DNA from: Cohnella mopanensis
GTDB lineage: Bacteria; Bacillota; Bacilli; Paenibacillales; Paenibacillaceae
Assembly (NCBI RefSeq): GCF_022352055.1
Contig: NZ_JAKRWM010000001.1
Coordinates: forward strand, 310,001 to 374,000
Length of the DNA: 64,000 bases
Direction of reading: 5' to 3'
Of this stretch, positions 52,236-61,259 are shown piece by piece (positions within the stretch are counted from its first letter, which is position 1; every line of letters starts with the position of its first letter). Below the pieces are notes generated by a model. The model was not told the DNA's origin. It worked only from the letters and a program-made list of their open reading frames with translations, and ran no database searches. A program made the translations under genes and the position numbers.

Positions 52236-53264
52236 ATGAAACAACCCGGTTCCGTCCAGCAAACCCTTCGGCATACCGCGCTTGGCTTGTCAGACGAACG
52301 CGCTGTCGAGATGTATAAGACGATGATGCTTGCCCGTCGTTTCGATGAGCGGGGTCAATTATTGCAACGAGCAGGTAAAGTTAACTTTCATATTTCAGGT
52401 ATTACTCAAGAACCGTCGCAAGTTGCGATGGGTTTTGCCATGGATCTAAAAAACGACTGGTTCCTACCATACTATAGGGATTACGGCTTCGTCTTATCTC
52501 TGGGCATGACGGTTAAAGATTTAATGTTATCCGTATTCGCCAAAGGGGAAGACCCGAATAGCGCCGGCAGGCAGATGCCTGGACATTTCGGCAGCAAACG
52601 GCTGCGGATCGTAACGGGATCGAGTCCGGTAACGACGCAAGTTCCGCATGCGACAGGACTTGCATTAGCCGCGAAGATGAGAGGCGAGCCGTCCGTTGCT
52701 ATCGTGACTTTCGGAGAAGGTTCAAGCAACCAAGGAGATTTCCATGAGGGCTGTAACTTCGCCGGGGTTCATCAACTTCCGGTTATTTTCGTATGCGAGA
52801 ACAATCAGTATGCGATTTCTATGCCATTGGCTAAGCAAACGAGAGGACGGATCTGCGACCGCGCGCTTGGATACGGTTTTCCGGGAATTCGGGTGGACGG
52901 CAACGATCCGCTGGAAGTTTATCGCGTCGTGAAGGAAGCTCGCGACCGCGCGATTGCGGGAGAAGGTCCTACCTTAATCGAAATCATGACTTATCGGGTT
53001 ACGGCCCATTCGACTTCAGACAACGACATGGCTTACCGGACGAAGGAAGAAGTCGATCTGCATAGAGGCAAAGATTCATTGCCTGTGTTCAAGAAGTATC
53101 TCGAAGAAGCGGGTTTATGGTCGGATGACCAGGAAACGAAGCTCCAGGCAGACATTCGCGCAATGATCGATGAAGCGAACGAGTATGCCGAGAAAGCGCC
53201 GTTCCAGTCAACGGACGACGCCTTCCGCTACGTCTATGCGGAGCAGAGCGGGGAGGAGCTATAA
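52236..53264 (+). CDS. bkdAA: Branched-chain 2-oxoacid dehydrogenase E1 alpha
   Basis: 342 residues. Thiamine diphosphate enzyme that decarboxylates the 2-oxoacids from Val, Leu and Ile, yielding starters for iso and anteiso fatty acids. The TPP motif is GEGSSNQGDFHEGCNF through CENNQYAIS; YYRDYGFVLSLGM and AHSTSDNDMAYR are typical for the branched-chain rather than the pyruvate enzyme. The stop shares its last base with the E1 beta start. Confidence 0.9.
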   Translation: MKQPGSVQQTLRHTALGLSDERAVEMYKTMMLARRFDERGQLLQRAGKVNFHISGITQEPSQVAMGFAMDLKNDWFLPYYRDYGFVLSLGMTVKDLMLSVFAKGEDPNSAGRQMPGHFGSKRLRIVTGSSPVTTQVPHATGLALAAKMRGEPSVAIVTFGEGSSNQGDFHEGCNFAGVHQLPVIFVCENNQYAISMPLAKQTRGRICDRALGYGFPGIRVDGNDPLEVYRVVKEARDRAIAGEGPTLIEIMTYRVTAHSTSDNDMAYRTKEEVDLHRGKDSLPVFKKYLEEAGLWSDDQETKLQADIRAMIDEANEYAEKAPFQSTDDAFRYVYAEQSGEEL

Positions 53265-54250
53265 TGCCGGTTATTGAGTATATCGATGCCATTCGTTTGG
53301 CGATGAAGGAAGAAATGGAACGGGATAACGACGTGTTCGTCTTAGGAGAAGACGTCGGGCTTAAAGGCGGCGTATTCGGTACGACGAAAGGTTTGCAGTT
53401 GCAATTCGGCGAGCAACGCGCGCTCGATGCGCCCCTCGCGGAATCCGCGATAGCCGGCGTCGCGATCGGAGCGGCGATGGCGGGAATGAAACCGATAGCC
53501 GAGATGCAGTATTCGGACTTCATGTTCCCGGCGACTAATCAAATCATTAGCGAAGCGGCTAAAATCCGTTACCGTTCCAATAACGACTGGGATTGTCCGA
53601 TCGTCATTCGCGCGCCGATCGGCGGCGGGGTATTCGGCGGATTGTATCACTCCCAATGTCCGGAATCGGTATTCTTCGGAACGCCGGGACTCAAGATTGT
53701 CGCTCCGGCTACCGCCTACGATGCGAAAGGGTTGCTGAAAGCCGCCATTCGGGATCCGGATCCGGTTATCTTCTTCGAAAATAAAAAATGTTACCGTCTT
53801 ATCTCCGACGAAGTTCCGGATGAGGACTATATCGTACCTATTGGCAAAGCGAACGTCATGAGAGAAGGAAGCGACATTACCGTTATCGGATACAGTATGC
53901 CGCTCCACTTCGCAATGCAGGCGGCAGAAGACTTGTCGCAGGAACATGGCATCGAGGCCCATATTCTTGATCTTCGCACGATTCAGCCGCTGGATCGGGA
54001 AGGCATTCTTGAAGCAGTTTCCAAAACAGGCAAGGTCCTTATCATACATGAGGACAACAAAACAGGCGGAATTGGCGCGGAAGTCGCTGCCATAATCGCC
54101 GAAGAGCTGCTGTACGACCTTGATGCGCCTATTCGTCGGCTTTGTGGTCCTGACGTACCGGCGATGCCGATCAATCCGCCGGGCGAAAAACATTTCTTGC
54201 TGAACAAAGAAAAAGTCAAAGCGGCGATGTTGGAGCTTGCCCGTTACTAA
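53264..54250 (+). CDS. bkdAB: Branched-chain 2-oxoacid dehydrogenase E1 beta
   Basis: 328 residues, partner of E1 alpha. Contains VFVLGEDVGLKGGVFGTTKG, the transketolase-like core IRAPIGGGVFGGLYHSQCPE and the C-terminal domain with EDNKTGGIGAEVAAIIAE. The ATG overlaps the preceding TAA by one base. Together the two chains make the heterotetrameric E1. Confidence 0.93.
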   Translation: MPVIEYIDAIRLAMKEEMERDNDVFVLGEDVGLKGGVFGTTKGLQLQFGEQRALDAPLAESAIAGVAIGAAMAGMKPIAEMQYSDFMFPATNQIISEAAKIRYRSNNDWDCPIVIRAPIGGGVFGGLYHSQCPESVFFGTPGLKIVAPATAYDAKGLLKAAIRDPDPVIFFENKKCYRLISDEVPDEDYIVPIGKANVMREGSDITVIGYSMPLHFAMQAAEDLSQEHGIEAHILDLRTIQPLDREGILEAVSKTGKVLIIHEDNKTGGIGAEVAAIIAEELLYDLDAPIRRLCGPDVPAMPINPPGEKHFLLNKEKVKAAMLELARY

Positions 54251-54284
54251 ACCGGTGATGGGTACCGGGAGGAGAATGGTAGAA

Positions 54285-55676
54285 ATGGCAAAACAAATAA
54301 TCGAAGTCACGATGCCGCAATTGGCGGAATCGCTTGTCACTGCGACGATAGACCGTTGGTTAAAGCAACCCGGAGACATTATAGATATGTACGAGCCTAT
54401 CTGCGATCTGATTACCGATAAAGTCAACGCGGAGCTTCCTTCTACGGTTAGAGGGAAACTGGTCAAGCATTTGGCCGGCGCTGGCGAGACGGTTGAAGTC
54501 GGAACGGCGATCTGTCTCGTGGAGATTGAAGTTGCGGATGCCGTGGAAAGCGCCGTTACCCCCGATGAGCATAAACCGGACTCTCGCGGATCGGCGGCTT
54601 CCAGCGTTTCTTCGCGCCCTGCTGGCGTTGGAACAAGCGGAGGGGCGGTTGATGCCGGGTCACCCATGCGTCATCGTTATTCTCCTGCGGTACAGATGTT
54701 GGCCGCAGATAACGGAATCGATCTGAATCTCGTTGCCGGAACGGGAGAGGGCGGACGGATTACGCGGAAAGACGTGTTGGCCGCTGTAGCCGCAGGCACT
54801 GCGTCCGTTCGCTCAGCGACGGGCGGGGCACCGGCTAAGCCAGTTGCTGCACCGGCATCCGCACAGGCGCAGATGGCGCCGATGGATCCGACCATACCGG
54901 TTCGTTCTTCGGGAATGCACTTGTCCCAATCGCCGCGTATCCCTTCCGTCGAGGTGGAAGGACAAGAACTGCCAGGACGCGGAGAGTATTTTATCGATGT
55001 GACTCCGGTTAGGAATACGATCGCGACGCGTATGCGTCAAAGCGTCAGCGAGATTCCTCACGGCTGGATGATGATCGAAGTCGACGTGACGAATCTGGTC
55101 GTTCTGCGCAATAAGCTGAAGGAAGAATTCCAGAAGCGGGAAGGCATTAACCTGACTTATATGCCTTTCTTGATCAAGGCGGCAGTTAACGCGATCAAGG
55201 ACTACCCGATCATGAACTCCGTCTGGGCTGTCGATAAGATCATCGTGAAGCGGGATATTAACATCTCGCTCTCGGTCGGAACCGAGGATTCGGTCGTTAC
55301 TCCGGTCATTCGCAACGCGGATCAGAAAAATATCGCCGGCATCGCCCATGAAATCGATGATCTGGCACGTCGCACGCGGGATAAGAAGCTGAAGCTGGAC
55401 GATATCCAAGGCGGAACCTTCACCGTGAACAATACGGGATCGTTCGGATCGATCTTGACGCAACCGATCATCAACTATCCGCAAGCTGCGATTCTTACGT
55501 TCGAATCGATCGTCAAGCGGCCTGTCGTCATTAACGACATGATCGGCGTACGCTCGATGGTGAACTTATGCTTATCGCTGGATCACCGTATTCTTGACGG
55601 CGTCATTTGCGGTCGTTTCCTGCAACGGGTGAAGGAAAATTTAGAAAGCTACAACATGGATACGAAACTTTATTGA
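54285..55676 (+). CDS. bkdB: Dihydrolipoamide acyltransferase, E2 of the branched-chain complex
   Basis: 463 residues from ATG 54285, ten bases behind GGGAGGAG; upstream in-frame starts at 54237 and 54276 are too close to or before that site. One lipoyl domain with Lys46 (DLITDKVNAELPS), an E3/E1-binding domain at about 127-162 (SPAVQMLAADNGIDL, GGRITRKDVLAAV), Ala/Pro linkers, and the catalytic domain ending with SLDHRILDG (His434, Asp438). The order of domains is complete for an E2 core. Confidence 0.94.
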   Translation: MAKQIIEVTMPQLAESLVTATIDRWLKQPGDIIDMYEPICDLITDKVNAELPSTVRGKLVKHLAGAGETVEVGTAICLVEIEVADAVESAVTPDEHKPDSRGSAASSVSSRPAGVGTSGGAVDAGSPMRHRYSPAVQMLAADNGIDLNLVAGTGEGGRITRKDVLAAVAAGTASVRSATGGAPAKPVAAPASAQAQMAPMDPTIPVRSSGMHLSQSPRIPSVEVEGQELPGRGEYFIDVTPVRNTIATRMRQSVSEIPHGWMMIEVDVTNLVVLRNKLKEEFQKREGINLTYMPFLIKAAVNAIKDYPIMNSVWAVDKIIVKRDINISLSVGTEDSVVTPVIRNADQKNIAGIAHEIDDLARRTRDKKLKLDDIQGGTFTVNNTGSFGSILTQPIINYPQAAILTFESIVKRPVVINDMIGVRSMVNLCLSLDHRILDGVICGRFLQRVKENLESYNMDTKLY

Positions 55677-55686
55677 ACCAATCATG

Positions 55687-55723
55687 CCCGGTACGGCGCG
55701 ATGCGCAAAGTGCCGGGTTTTCT
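55687..55723 (+). terminator. Terminator of the bkd operon
   Basis: CCCGGTAC pairs with GTGCCGGG (one T-G), loop of fifteen with an inner GCGC pairing, then TTTTCT. Confidence 0.8.
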
Positions 55724-55763
55724 CTGCGGATGTAAGTTGATTTGCCTTTCACAGGCAATCGGT

Positions 55764-55793
55764 TTGCAGTGGATGTTTTCAATAAGCTACAAT
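55764..55793 (+). promoter_or_regulatory. SigA-type promoter of lipB
   Basis: TTGCAG (55764-55769), 18 bases, TACAAT (55788-55793), 39 bases before the lipB start. Confidence 0.65.
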
Positions 55794-55831
55794 AGTGAAT
55801 TGAAAGGGAAGATGGGAAGGAGGTTCTTAGC

Positions 55832-56530
55832 ATGCTTAAGCTAGCGCCTGAGTGGTTGTCCAGATTGGACTATGGGGAAGCTTGGGAGCTTCAGAAAAAG
55901 CTCGTTAAGGAAATCGACCGCGAGGAACGTTCGGAGTCGTTGCTGCTCTTGGAGCATCCGCCGACGTACACGATCGGTTCCGATCGCCATCCGGAACACT
56001 TGTTATACAGTAAAGATGAATTGGCCCGTAGAGGAATTTCGCTGTATGAAATAGATCGAGGCGGCGACATCACTTATCACGGACCAGGACAGTTGGTAGG
56101 CTACCCGTTGTTATATTTGGATGCGATAGGGCTGGATCTGCACAAATACTTAAGAAACCTAGAAGAAGTCATTATCAGGCTGCTTGCGGAATTCGGCATT
56201 GAAGGCGGAAGGAAACCGGAGTACACCGGGGTCTGGGTTGGAGATTCGAAAATCGCGGCGATAGGCGTGAAGTTCAATAAAGCCCGTTCCCGTCGGGGAT
56301 TCATAACGAGTCACGGGTTCGCTCTTAACGTTAAGGCTAACGTGGAGCAAGAGGGTTTCCAAGGTATCATTCCTTGCGGAATCAAGGAGTTCGGCGTCAC
56401 TTCGCTGGAGACGCTTACCGGGAAACCCTTGCAGGTAGAAGAAATCGGGAGAAGGATTCTCCCTTATTTCTCGGAAGTGTTCGGGTACTCCGTTGCTCCA
56501 CCTACTGCATCAGAGATCCTAAGCTCATAA
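55832..56530 (+). CDS. lipB: Lipoyl (octanoyl) transferase
   Basis: 232 residues. Moves octanoyl from acyl carrier protein onto lipoyl domains, so it serves the E2 protein encoded just upstream. Motifs: RGGDITYHGPGQLVGYP, KIAAIGVKFNKARSRRGFIT with the active Lys, and the acyl-cysteine in IIPCGIKEFGVTSL. AAGGAGG precedes the ATG. Its last 29 bases overlap the convergent prli42 gene. Confidence 0.95.
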   Translation: MLKLAPEWLSRLDYGEAWELQKKLVKEIDREERSESLLLLEHPPTYTIGSDRHPEHLLYSKDELARRGISLYEIDRGGDITYHGPGQLVGYPLLYLDAIGLDLHKYLRNLEEVIIRLLAEFGIEGGRKPEYTGVWVGDSKIAAIGVKFNKARSRRGFITSHGFALNVKANVEQEGFQGIIPCGIKEFGVTSLETLTGKPLQVEEIGRRILPYFSEVFGYSVAPPTASEILSS

Positions 56531-56597
56531 GCAATGTAGATACGAGCATGACGATCAAAGTCGTGTAAACAATGATTTTAAACAAACGTTTGTTCAT
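56502..56597 (-). CDS. prli42: Stressosome-associated membrane miniprotein Prli42
   Basis: 31 residues: MNKRLFKIIVYTTLIVMLVS, then TLLMSLGSLMQ. GAAAGGATG lies upstream of the ATG. A basic N-terminus and one membrane helix, with the KIIVYTTLIVMLVSTLL pattern, match Prli42, which ties the stressosome to the membrane in Listeria and is conserved in Firmicutes. In Bacillales it often sits by the M20 peptidase gene, as here. The gene overlaps the end of lipB on the other strand and is easily missed because of its size. Confidence 0.85.
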   Translation of the reverse strand: MNKRLFKIIVYTTLIVMLVSTLLMSLGSLMQ

Positions 56598-56669
56598 GTT
56601 AAATCATCCTTTCCATTTGGGCTTGTCCACAATACTATTGTAACGAATGCTTCGTCAGGAGGAAAGATT

Positions 56670-57800
56670 ATGGTGCAAAGAGACAGATTAATAACGGAAT
56701 TTATGGAATTGGTGCAAATTGATAGCGAAACGAAATTCGAAACGGAAATCAGCAAAGTGTTAAAAAGCAAGTTCGAAGCTTTCGGACTTGAAGTGTCGGA
56801 AGATGATGTCGCGGAGAAGATCGGACACGGGGCGGGTAACTTGTTTGCATGGTTGCCTGCTTCGGAAGGTAAAGAGGCTGTTCCTCCTATATTATTCACC
56901 TCGCATATGGATACCGTATCGCCAGGTAAAGGGATCAAACCTCGCCTTGATTCCGATGGCTACATCCGCAGCGACGGAACGACCATACTAGGTGCCGATG
57001 ACAAAGCGGGATTAGCCGCGATATTCGAAACCTTACGCGTAATCAACGAACAAGGATTGGCGCATGGAGGCATCCAATTCGTCATCACGACCGGCGAAGA
57101 ATCAGGTTTGCTTGGTTCGCGCGCTATGGAAGGCTCGCGCCTGCGGGCGAAATTCGGCTACGCGCTCGATTCTAATGGCGCGATCGGAGATATCGCCGTT
57201 GCCGCTCCGACGAATTCCCGGCAGTATATTACGATTCGAGGCAAAGCCGCTCATGCCGGCGTAAATCCGGAAGACGGAATTAGCGCGATTCAAGTCGCTT
57301 CCAAAGCGGTGTCCCGCATGAAGCTCGGCCGGATTGACAGCGAGACGACCGCGAATATCGGACGTTTCGAGGGTGGCGGCGAAGTGAACATCGTTACGGA
57401 TTCGATTAAGATCTACGCCGAGGCTCGCAGCCAGGTGCAAGAGAAAATGGATCGTCAGATCGAATCGATGCGCGAAGCGGTGGAAAGCGCGGCTAAAGAA
57501 TCCGGAGCTGAATTCGAATTCGAAACGACAACGATATATCCAGCCTACTCTTACGGCGACGAGGATGAGGTTGTTCAAGTGGCGAAAGCGGCGATCGAGG
57601 CCATCGGCTTGACCCCTCGTACGTTCTCGTCCGGCGGCGGCAGCGACGCCAACATGTTCAACGGAAACGGCGTGCCTACCGTCAACCTAGCCGTTGGCTA
57701 TGAGCACATCCACACGACGAAGGAACAGATCAAAGCGGATGACCTCGTGAAAACCGCAGAGCTCGTCTTGTCTATCGTTAAGGAAACGTTGAACAGATAA
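56670..57800 (+). CDS. yqjE: M20-family metallopeptidase (PepT-like, YqjE-like)
   Basis: 376 residues. Zinc ligands in LFTSHMDTVSPG (His, Asp), GADDKAG, and TTGEESGLLGSRAM (Glu pair), the last His in YEHIHTTKEQI. A dimerisation domain (ITIRGKAAHAGVNPEDGISA) lies between them. It is a cytoplasmic di- or tripeptidase of the peptidase T-like group. AGGAGGAAAG precedes the ATG. The divergent prli42 start is 72 bases away. Confidence 0.9.
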   Translation: MVQRDRLITEFMELVQIDSETKFETEISKVLKSKFEAFGLEVSEDDVAEKIGHGAGNLFAWLPASEGKEAVPPILFTSHMDTVSPGKGIKPRLDSDGYIRSDGTTILGADDKAGLAAIFETLRVINEQGLAHGGIQFVITTGEESGLLGSRAMEGSRLRAKFGYALDSNGAIGDIAVAAPTNSRQYITIRGKAAHAGVNPEDGISAIQVASKAVSRMKLGRIDSETTANIGRFEGGGEVNIVTDSIKIYAEARSQVQEKMDRQIESMREAVESAAKESGAEFEFETTTIYPAYSYGDEDEVVQVAKAAIEAIGLTPRTFSSGGGSDANMFNGNGVPTVNLAVGYEHIHTTKEQIKADDLVKTAELVLSIVKETLNR

Positions 57801-57817
57801 CCGAATAGAAAACGAAA

Positions 57818-57861
57818 GGCAGCCTCCCGAGCAAAAGCGACTTTTGCCTGGGAGGCTGCCT
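57818..57861. terminator. Long hairpin between the peptidase and mciZ genes
   Basis: AGGCAGCCTCCC pairs with GGGAGGCTGCCT, and an inner GCAAAAG/CTTTTGC. Read on the minus strand the hairpin is followed by TTTCGTTTTC, so it mainly ends the mciZ transcript; on the plus strand the T-run is weak. Confidence 0.85.
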
Positions 57862-57936
57862 GTTCGTTATCTTGATATCGCTATTAGTGTCCCACGGGAG
57901 TTTGATTGCCTTCCACTTTAGCTTGCAAGCGAGCGT

Positions 57937-58089
57937 TCAAGATTCCAAGTGGATAATTTTCCTTGAGAGAAGCTCGGCAAGAGGCACGTTTCCTCCTTGG
58001 CGTTTCTTCTCAAGACGGAGCGCGTGACGAATTTCCCAAGCTTTGCCGACGAACTGTAGCTTATTTGGCGAGACGTATTTTTTTAACAT
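57937..58089 (-). CDS. mciZ: MciZ-like inhibitor of FtsZ, possibly frameshifted
   Basis: 50 residues from ATG 58089, with AAGAGGAGG before it. The core QFVGKAWEIRHALR matches the conserved LVGKAWEIRAKL of Bacillus MciZ, a mother-cell peptide that caps FtsZ filaments in sporulation. The location beside nudF is the same as in Bacillus subtilis. The frame ends at TGA 57937-57939, but the next frame continues from TCTCAAGGAAAA with KENYPLGILNARLQAKVEGN and reaches TAA at 57884-57886. One missing A at about 57966 would explain this. Either the protein is 50 residues or the gene lost its last third. Confidence 0.75.
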   Translation of the reverse strand: MLKKYVSPNKLQFVGKAWEIRHALRLEKKRQGGNVPLAELLSRKIIHLES

Positions 58090-58204
58090 AGCTAACGACC
58101 TCCTCTTAGTGCCGTCCTCCTGCTTTAAGGTTGCATTAGGAAGGACAAGCCTATATGTTGATCATATGAGCTATTAATCGAAATCATGTCTGGAGGCTTT
58201 CGAA

Positions 58205-58774
58205 ATGAAAGATCACAATCAGCCCTCGCAACATCCGTTTTACGAGGAAACACTTGAAACGAAGCCGATATTCGAAGGGAAAATCATTTCCTTGCAGGTC
58301 GATACGGTACGCCTGCCGAACGGGGAAACCGCAACAAGAGAAATCGTGCGCCATCCAGGTGCGGTTGCCGTCGTTGCCTTAATAGACAATAAGATGCTCG
58401 TGGTTGAACAATTCCGCAAGCCGTTGGAGCGAGTTCAAGTTGAAATTCCCGCCGGTAAGCTGGATGCGGGAGAGGAGCCCGAGGCGGCCGCTAAGAGGGA
58501 GCTGGAGGAGGAGACGGGATATCGCGCGCGAAGCATCGAACACTTGCACTCGTTCTCTACGTCGCCGGGATTCGCGGAAGAAGTCGTACACTTGTATTTC
58601 ACCGATGATCTGGAGCAGGGGAGCGTTCATTTGGATGACGAAGAATTTCTGACCTGCGAGGCGATAACGCTTGAGCAGGCTATGGCTTATATTAAGGAAG
58701 GGCGAATCAGCGATGCGAAAACGTTGCTGGCCGTCTATGCTTGGCGCATGCGCACGTTAACGGGGTCATTCTAA
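58205..58774 (+). CDS. nudF: ADP-ribose pyrophosphatase (Nudix hydrolase)
   Basis: 189 residues. Splits ADP-ribose into AMP and ribose 5-phosphate. The complete Nudix box runs from Gly84 to Tyr106 (GKLDAGEEPE, then AAAKRELEEETGY). The N-terminal ETKPIFEGKIISLQVD and the swapped-dimer strand are typical of NudF. The following gene starts two bases after the stop. Confidence 0.93.
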   Translation: MKDHNQPSQHPFYEETLETKPIFEGKIISLQVDTVRLPNGETATREIVRHPGAVAVVALIDNKMLVVEQFRKPLERVQVEIPAGKLDAGEEPEAAAKRELEEETGYRARSIEHLHSFSTSPGFAEEVVHLYFTDDLEQGSVHLDDEEFLTCEAITLEQAMAYIKEGRISDAKTLLAVYAWRMRTLTGSF

Positions 58775-58776
58775 CG

Positions 58777-59976
58777 ATGAGCCGACCAGAAGAGGCCGGG
58801 TTAAGATCGTGTTATGCGGATTTACATGTGCATATCGGCCGCAGTCGAGACGGTCAGCCGGTCAAAATTAGCGGCAGCAAAAATTTAACCTTTCGAAATA
58901 TTGCAAAGGAAGCGTCGGAGCGCAAAGGAGTCGAACTGATCGGAGTCATCGACTGCCATTCTCCTGCCGTTCAAAGAGATATCCTGGATTGTTTGAATTC
59001 CGGGGAGATGGAAGAGATCGAAGGCGGAGGAATCCGTTATCGGGATACGACCCTGCTGCTCGGAATCGAGATGGAAGTGAAGGAAGAGGGCGGAGGCCCG
59101 TTCCACTTGCTCGGCTTTTTGCCGACATTGCAGCGCATGTTGGAATGGACGGAGTGGATGAAGCCGCGCGTAACTAACATTATGCTAAGCTCGCAACGAA
59201 TACGGGTTACGGCAATGGAATTGCAGGCCGAGCTGGTAGCTCGTGGAGGTTTACTTATTCCTGCCCATGTATTCACTCCGCATAGAGGTTTGCTTGGCTG
59301 CTCTGCGGACCGATTGTCCGATCGGCTGGATCCGAACGGGATTGCGGCGATTGAGCTTGGGTTAAGCGCGGATACGACGATGGCGGGTTTACTGTCGGAG
59401 TTGGATCGCTATCCTTTCTTAACGAATTCCGATGCGCATTCAACGGGTATGATCGGAAGAGAATGCAATCAATTGTTGCTGAAGGAGCCGAGTTTCGCGG
59501 AATTGGAGATGGCGTTGAAGGGGCAGGACGGCCGACGAATACTTGCTAATTATGGGCTTCATCCGCAACTGGGGAAATATCACACTACCTTCTGCAACAA
59601 TTGCAAGAAAGCAATTCCGAACGGGGAGCAGGTCGCCGGCAGTTGTCCGTCCTGCGGCAGCATCAAGTTAACCCGCGGCGTATCCGATCGGATTCATCAG
59701 CTTGCCGATAGATTACAATCGGTCTCTGCGGAAGGTAGGCCTCCTTATCGCGCACAGGTTCCCCTGACCTTCTTTCCGGGTATCGGACCAGCTAAGCTTG
59801 AACGATTGTTCGCGGAAATCGGAACCGAGATGGATGTGCTGCATCATATTCCGCGCGAACGGATTGCCGTCGTAACGGGAGACAAAGTCGCCGATCTCAT
59901 CGTCGGCGTAAGAGAGGGAAAAGCGCTCTTCACTTCGGGGAGCGGAGGGAGCTACGGTAGCATCGTCCAATCATAA
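58777..59976 (+). CDS. Endonuclease Q-like PHP-domain protein
   Basis: 399 residues from ATG 58777, directly behind nudF; an in-frame start at 58741 would run into it. The PHP domain has CYADLHVHIGRS, IGVIDCHSPAV, LIPAHVFTPHRG and FLTNSDAHS as metal ligands. A zinc ribbon (CNNCKKAIPNG, CPSCGSIKL) and a C-terminal helix-hairpin-helix (FFPGIGPAKLERLF) follow. This is the bacterial EndoQ/TIGR00375 group, which cuts DNA at deaminated bases. Confidence 0.9.
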   Translation: MSRPEEAGLRSCYADLHVHIGRSRDGQPVKISGSKNLTFRNIAKEASERKGVELIGVIDCHSPAVQRDILDCLNSGEMEEIEGGGIRYRDTTLLLGIEMEVKEEGGGPFHLLGFLPTLQRMLEWTEWMKPRVTNIMLSSQRIRVTAMELQAELVARGGLLIPAHVFTPHRGLLGCSADRLSDRLDPNGIAAIELGLSADTTMAGLLSELDRYPFLTNSDAHSTGMIGRECNQLLLKEPSFAELEMALKGQDGRRILANYGLHPQLGKYHTTFCNNCKKAIPNGEQVAGSCPSCGSIKLTRGVSDRIHQLADRLQSVSAEGRPPYRAQVPLTFFPGIGPAKLERLFAEIGTEMDVLHHIPRERIAVVTGDKVADLIVGVREGKALFTSGSGGSYGSIVQS

Positions 59977-60044
59977 TTCCTCCTTGTTCCACATACACAT
60001 AGGCACGGGACATGCCGTGATAGGTGGACAAGGAGGAAATCTCT

Positions 60045-60704
60045 ATGAACTTTCGGTTATGGAATTTATCGGCTCGCGAAAATTTGAACCTGTACGTCTT
60101 TGTCGGCGTTCTTGTCGTCGTGGGAGCGATATTCGGAGCGATGCTCGTCAATGCGTTAACATTGGAGCAGCAACAGGAGCTGTCCGACGAAATCGGCGTA
60201 TATATGACGGCCGTTAAGGGGGCGCAGCACGGTTTTTCGGCCGCAACGTTCTGGGACAATTTCTGGTTTTACGGAAAATGGCTGCTGTTAATGTGGTTTC
60301 TGGGCTTGTCCGTCATAGGTCTTCCGTTCGTATTAGTGCTCGACTTCCTTAAGGGCGTGCTCCTAGGCTTCGCCGTCGCCTTGCTAGCGCAGCAACTCGC
60401 CTGGAAAGGCGTATTCTTCTTCCTAATCGCGACGGCTCCGCAGAATGCGATTGTCGTTCCGGCATTAATGATCGCTAGCATCTCGGCGGCCAGATTCGCC
60501 AATTTTGTCGTTAGAGAACGCCTGTTCCGTCGTAAAGGACAATTGCTTCCTCCGTTCCTGGCACATACGGCGGTGACGGGCCTAATGTTAATAATGATAG
60601 TGCTTGCGTCATTATTCGAGGCGTTTTTCACTCCGATCATCTTAGAACGACTCACTCCAGCAGTCGTATCCTCAGAAATTTCTTCCCTTTCTTCTAAATT
60701 TTGA
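60045..60704 (+). CDS. spoIIM: Stage II sporulation protein M
   Basis: 219 residues from ATG 60045, eight bases behind AAGGAGG. Five membrane segments and the SpoIIM pattern (VGAIFGAMLVNALTLEQQQE, FYGKWLLLMWFLGLSVIG, LKGVLLGFAVALLAQ, APQNAIVVPALM). With SpoIID and SpoIIP it forms the peptidoglycan-degrading complex that drives engulfment of the forespore. The order nudF, endoQ, spoIIM, fur is that of other Bacillales. Confidence 0.94.
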   Translation: MNFRLWNLSARENLNLYVFVGVLVVVGAIFGAMLVNALTLEQQQELSDEIGVYMTAVKGAQHGFSAATFWDNFWFYGKWLLLMWFLGLSVIGLPFVLVLDFLKGVLLGFAVALLAQQLAWKGVFFFLIATAPQNAIVVPALMIASISAARFANFVVRERLFRRKGQLLPPFLAHTAVTGLMLIMIVLASLFEAFFTPIILERLTPAVVSSEISSLSSKF

Positions 60705-60712
60705 TATGAGGT

Positions 60713-60742
60713 TTGACTTATCGATTAGGCTCATCCTATAAT
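60713..60742 (+). promoter_or_regulatory. SigA-type promoter of fur
   Basis: TTGACT (60713-60718), 18 bases, TATAAT (60737-60742). 35 bases before the fur start. Confidence 0.75.
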
Positions 60743-60777
60743 GGAAGGAAGTGCAAAAGCGACCGGAGGGGGAAACC

Positions 60778-61242
60778 ATGGAAGCCCGCATTGATAAAAT
60801 CAAACAGCAATTGCAGTCTCAGGGCTACAAGCTAACCCCGCAAAGGGAAGCGACAGTCCGAGTTCTGCTAGAGAACGAAGAAGACCATCTTAGCGCGGAA
60901 GACGTCTTCATGCTAGTTAAGGACAAAGCTCCGGAAATCGGGCTAGCTACCGTCTATCGGACGTTGGAACTGCTAAGTGAAATGCATGTCGTGGAGAAAA
61001 TGAATTTCGGCGATGGCGTGGCCCGTTACGATCTTCGAACGGATAGCAACAAGCATCATCATCATCATTTAATTTGCGTCAAATGCGGATCGATGTCGGA
61101 GATAATGGAAGATTGGCTAGGGCCTCTGGAAGAGCGCTTGGACAAGGAGTACCAGTTTACTGTACTCGATCATCGTTTGGATTTTCAGGGGATATGCGCG
61201 AAGTGCCAGGCCGATACACCAGCCGATACGAATAACGAATAA
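60778..61242 (+). CDS. fur: Ferric uptake regulator
   Basis: 154 residues from ATG 60778, behind GGAGGGGGAAACC. Winged helix with recognition helix near ATVYRTLELLSEMHVVEKM; metal sites in the KHHHHHLICVKCG segment, and a second Cys pair ICAKCQ near the end, which together hold the structural zinc. It represses iron uptake genes when iron is plentiful. A single-gene transcript with own promoter and terminator. Confidence 0.94.
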   Translation: MEARIDKIKQQLQSQGYKLTPQREATVRVLLENEEDHLSAEDVFMLVKDKAPEIGLATVYRTLELLSEMHVVEKMNFGDGVARYDLRTDSNKHHHHHLICVKCGSMSEIMEDWLGPLEERLDKEYQFTVLDHRLDFQGICAKCQADTPADTNNE

Positions 61243-61259
61243 TAACAGTTCCTAGACAT

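Noticed and set aside
53342-54667. A 441-codon open frame on the minus strand
   Set aside because: It is antisense to bkdAB and bkdB, which have complete domain patterns and ribosome binding sites; the frame is open only because of codon bias in those genes.
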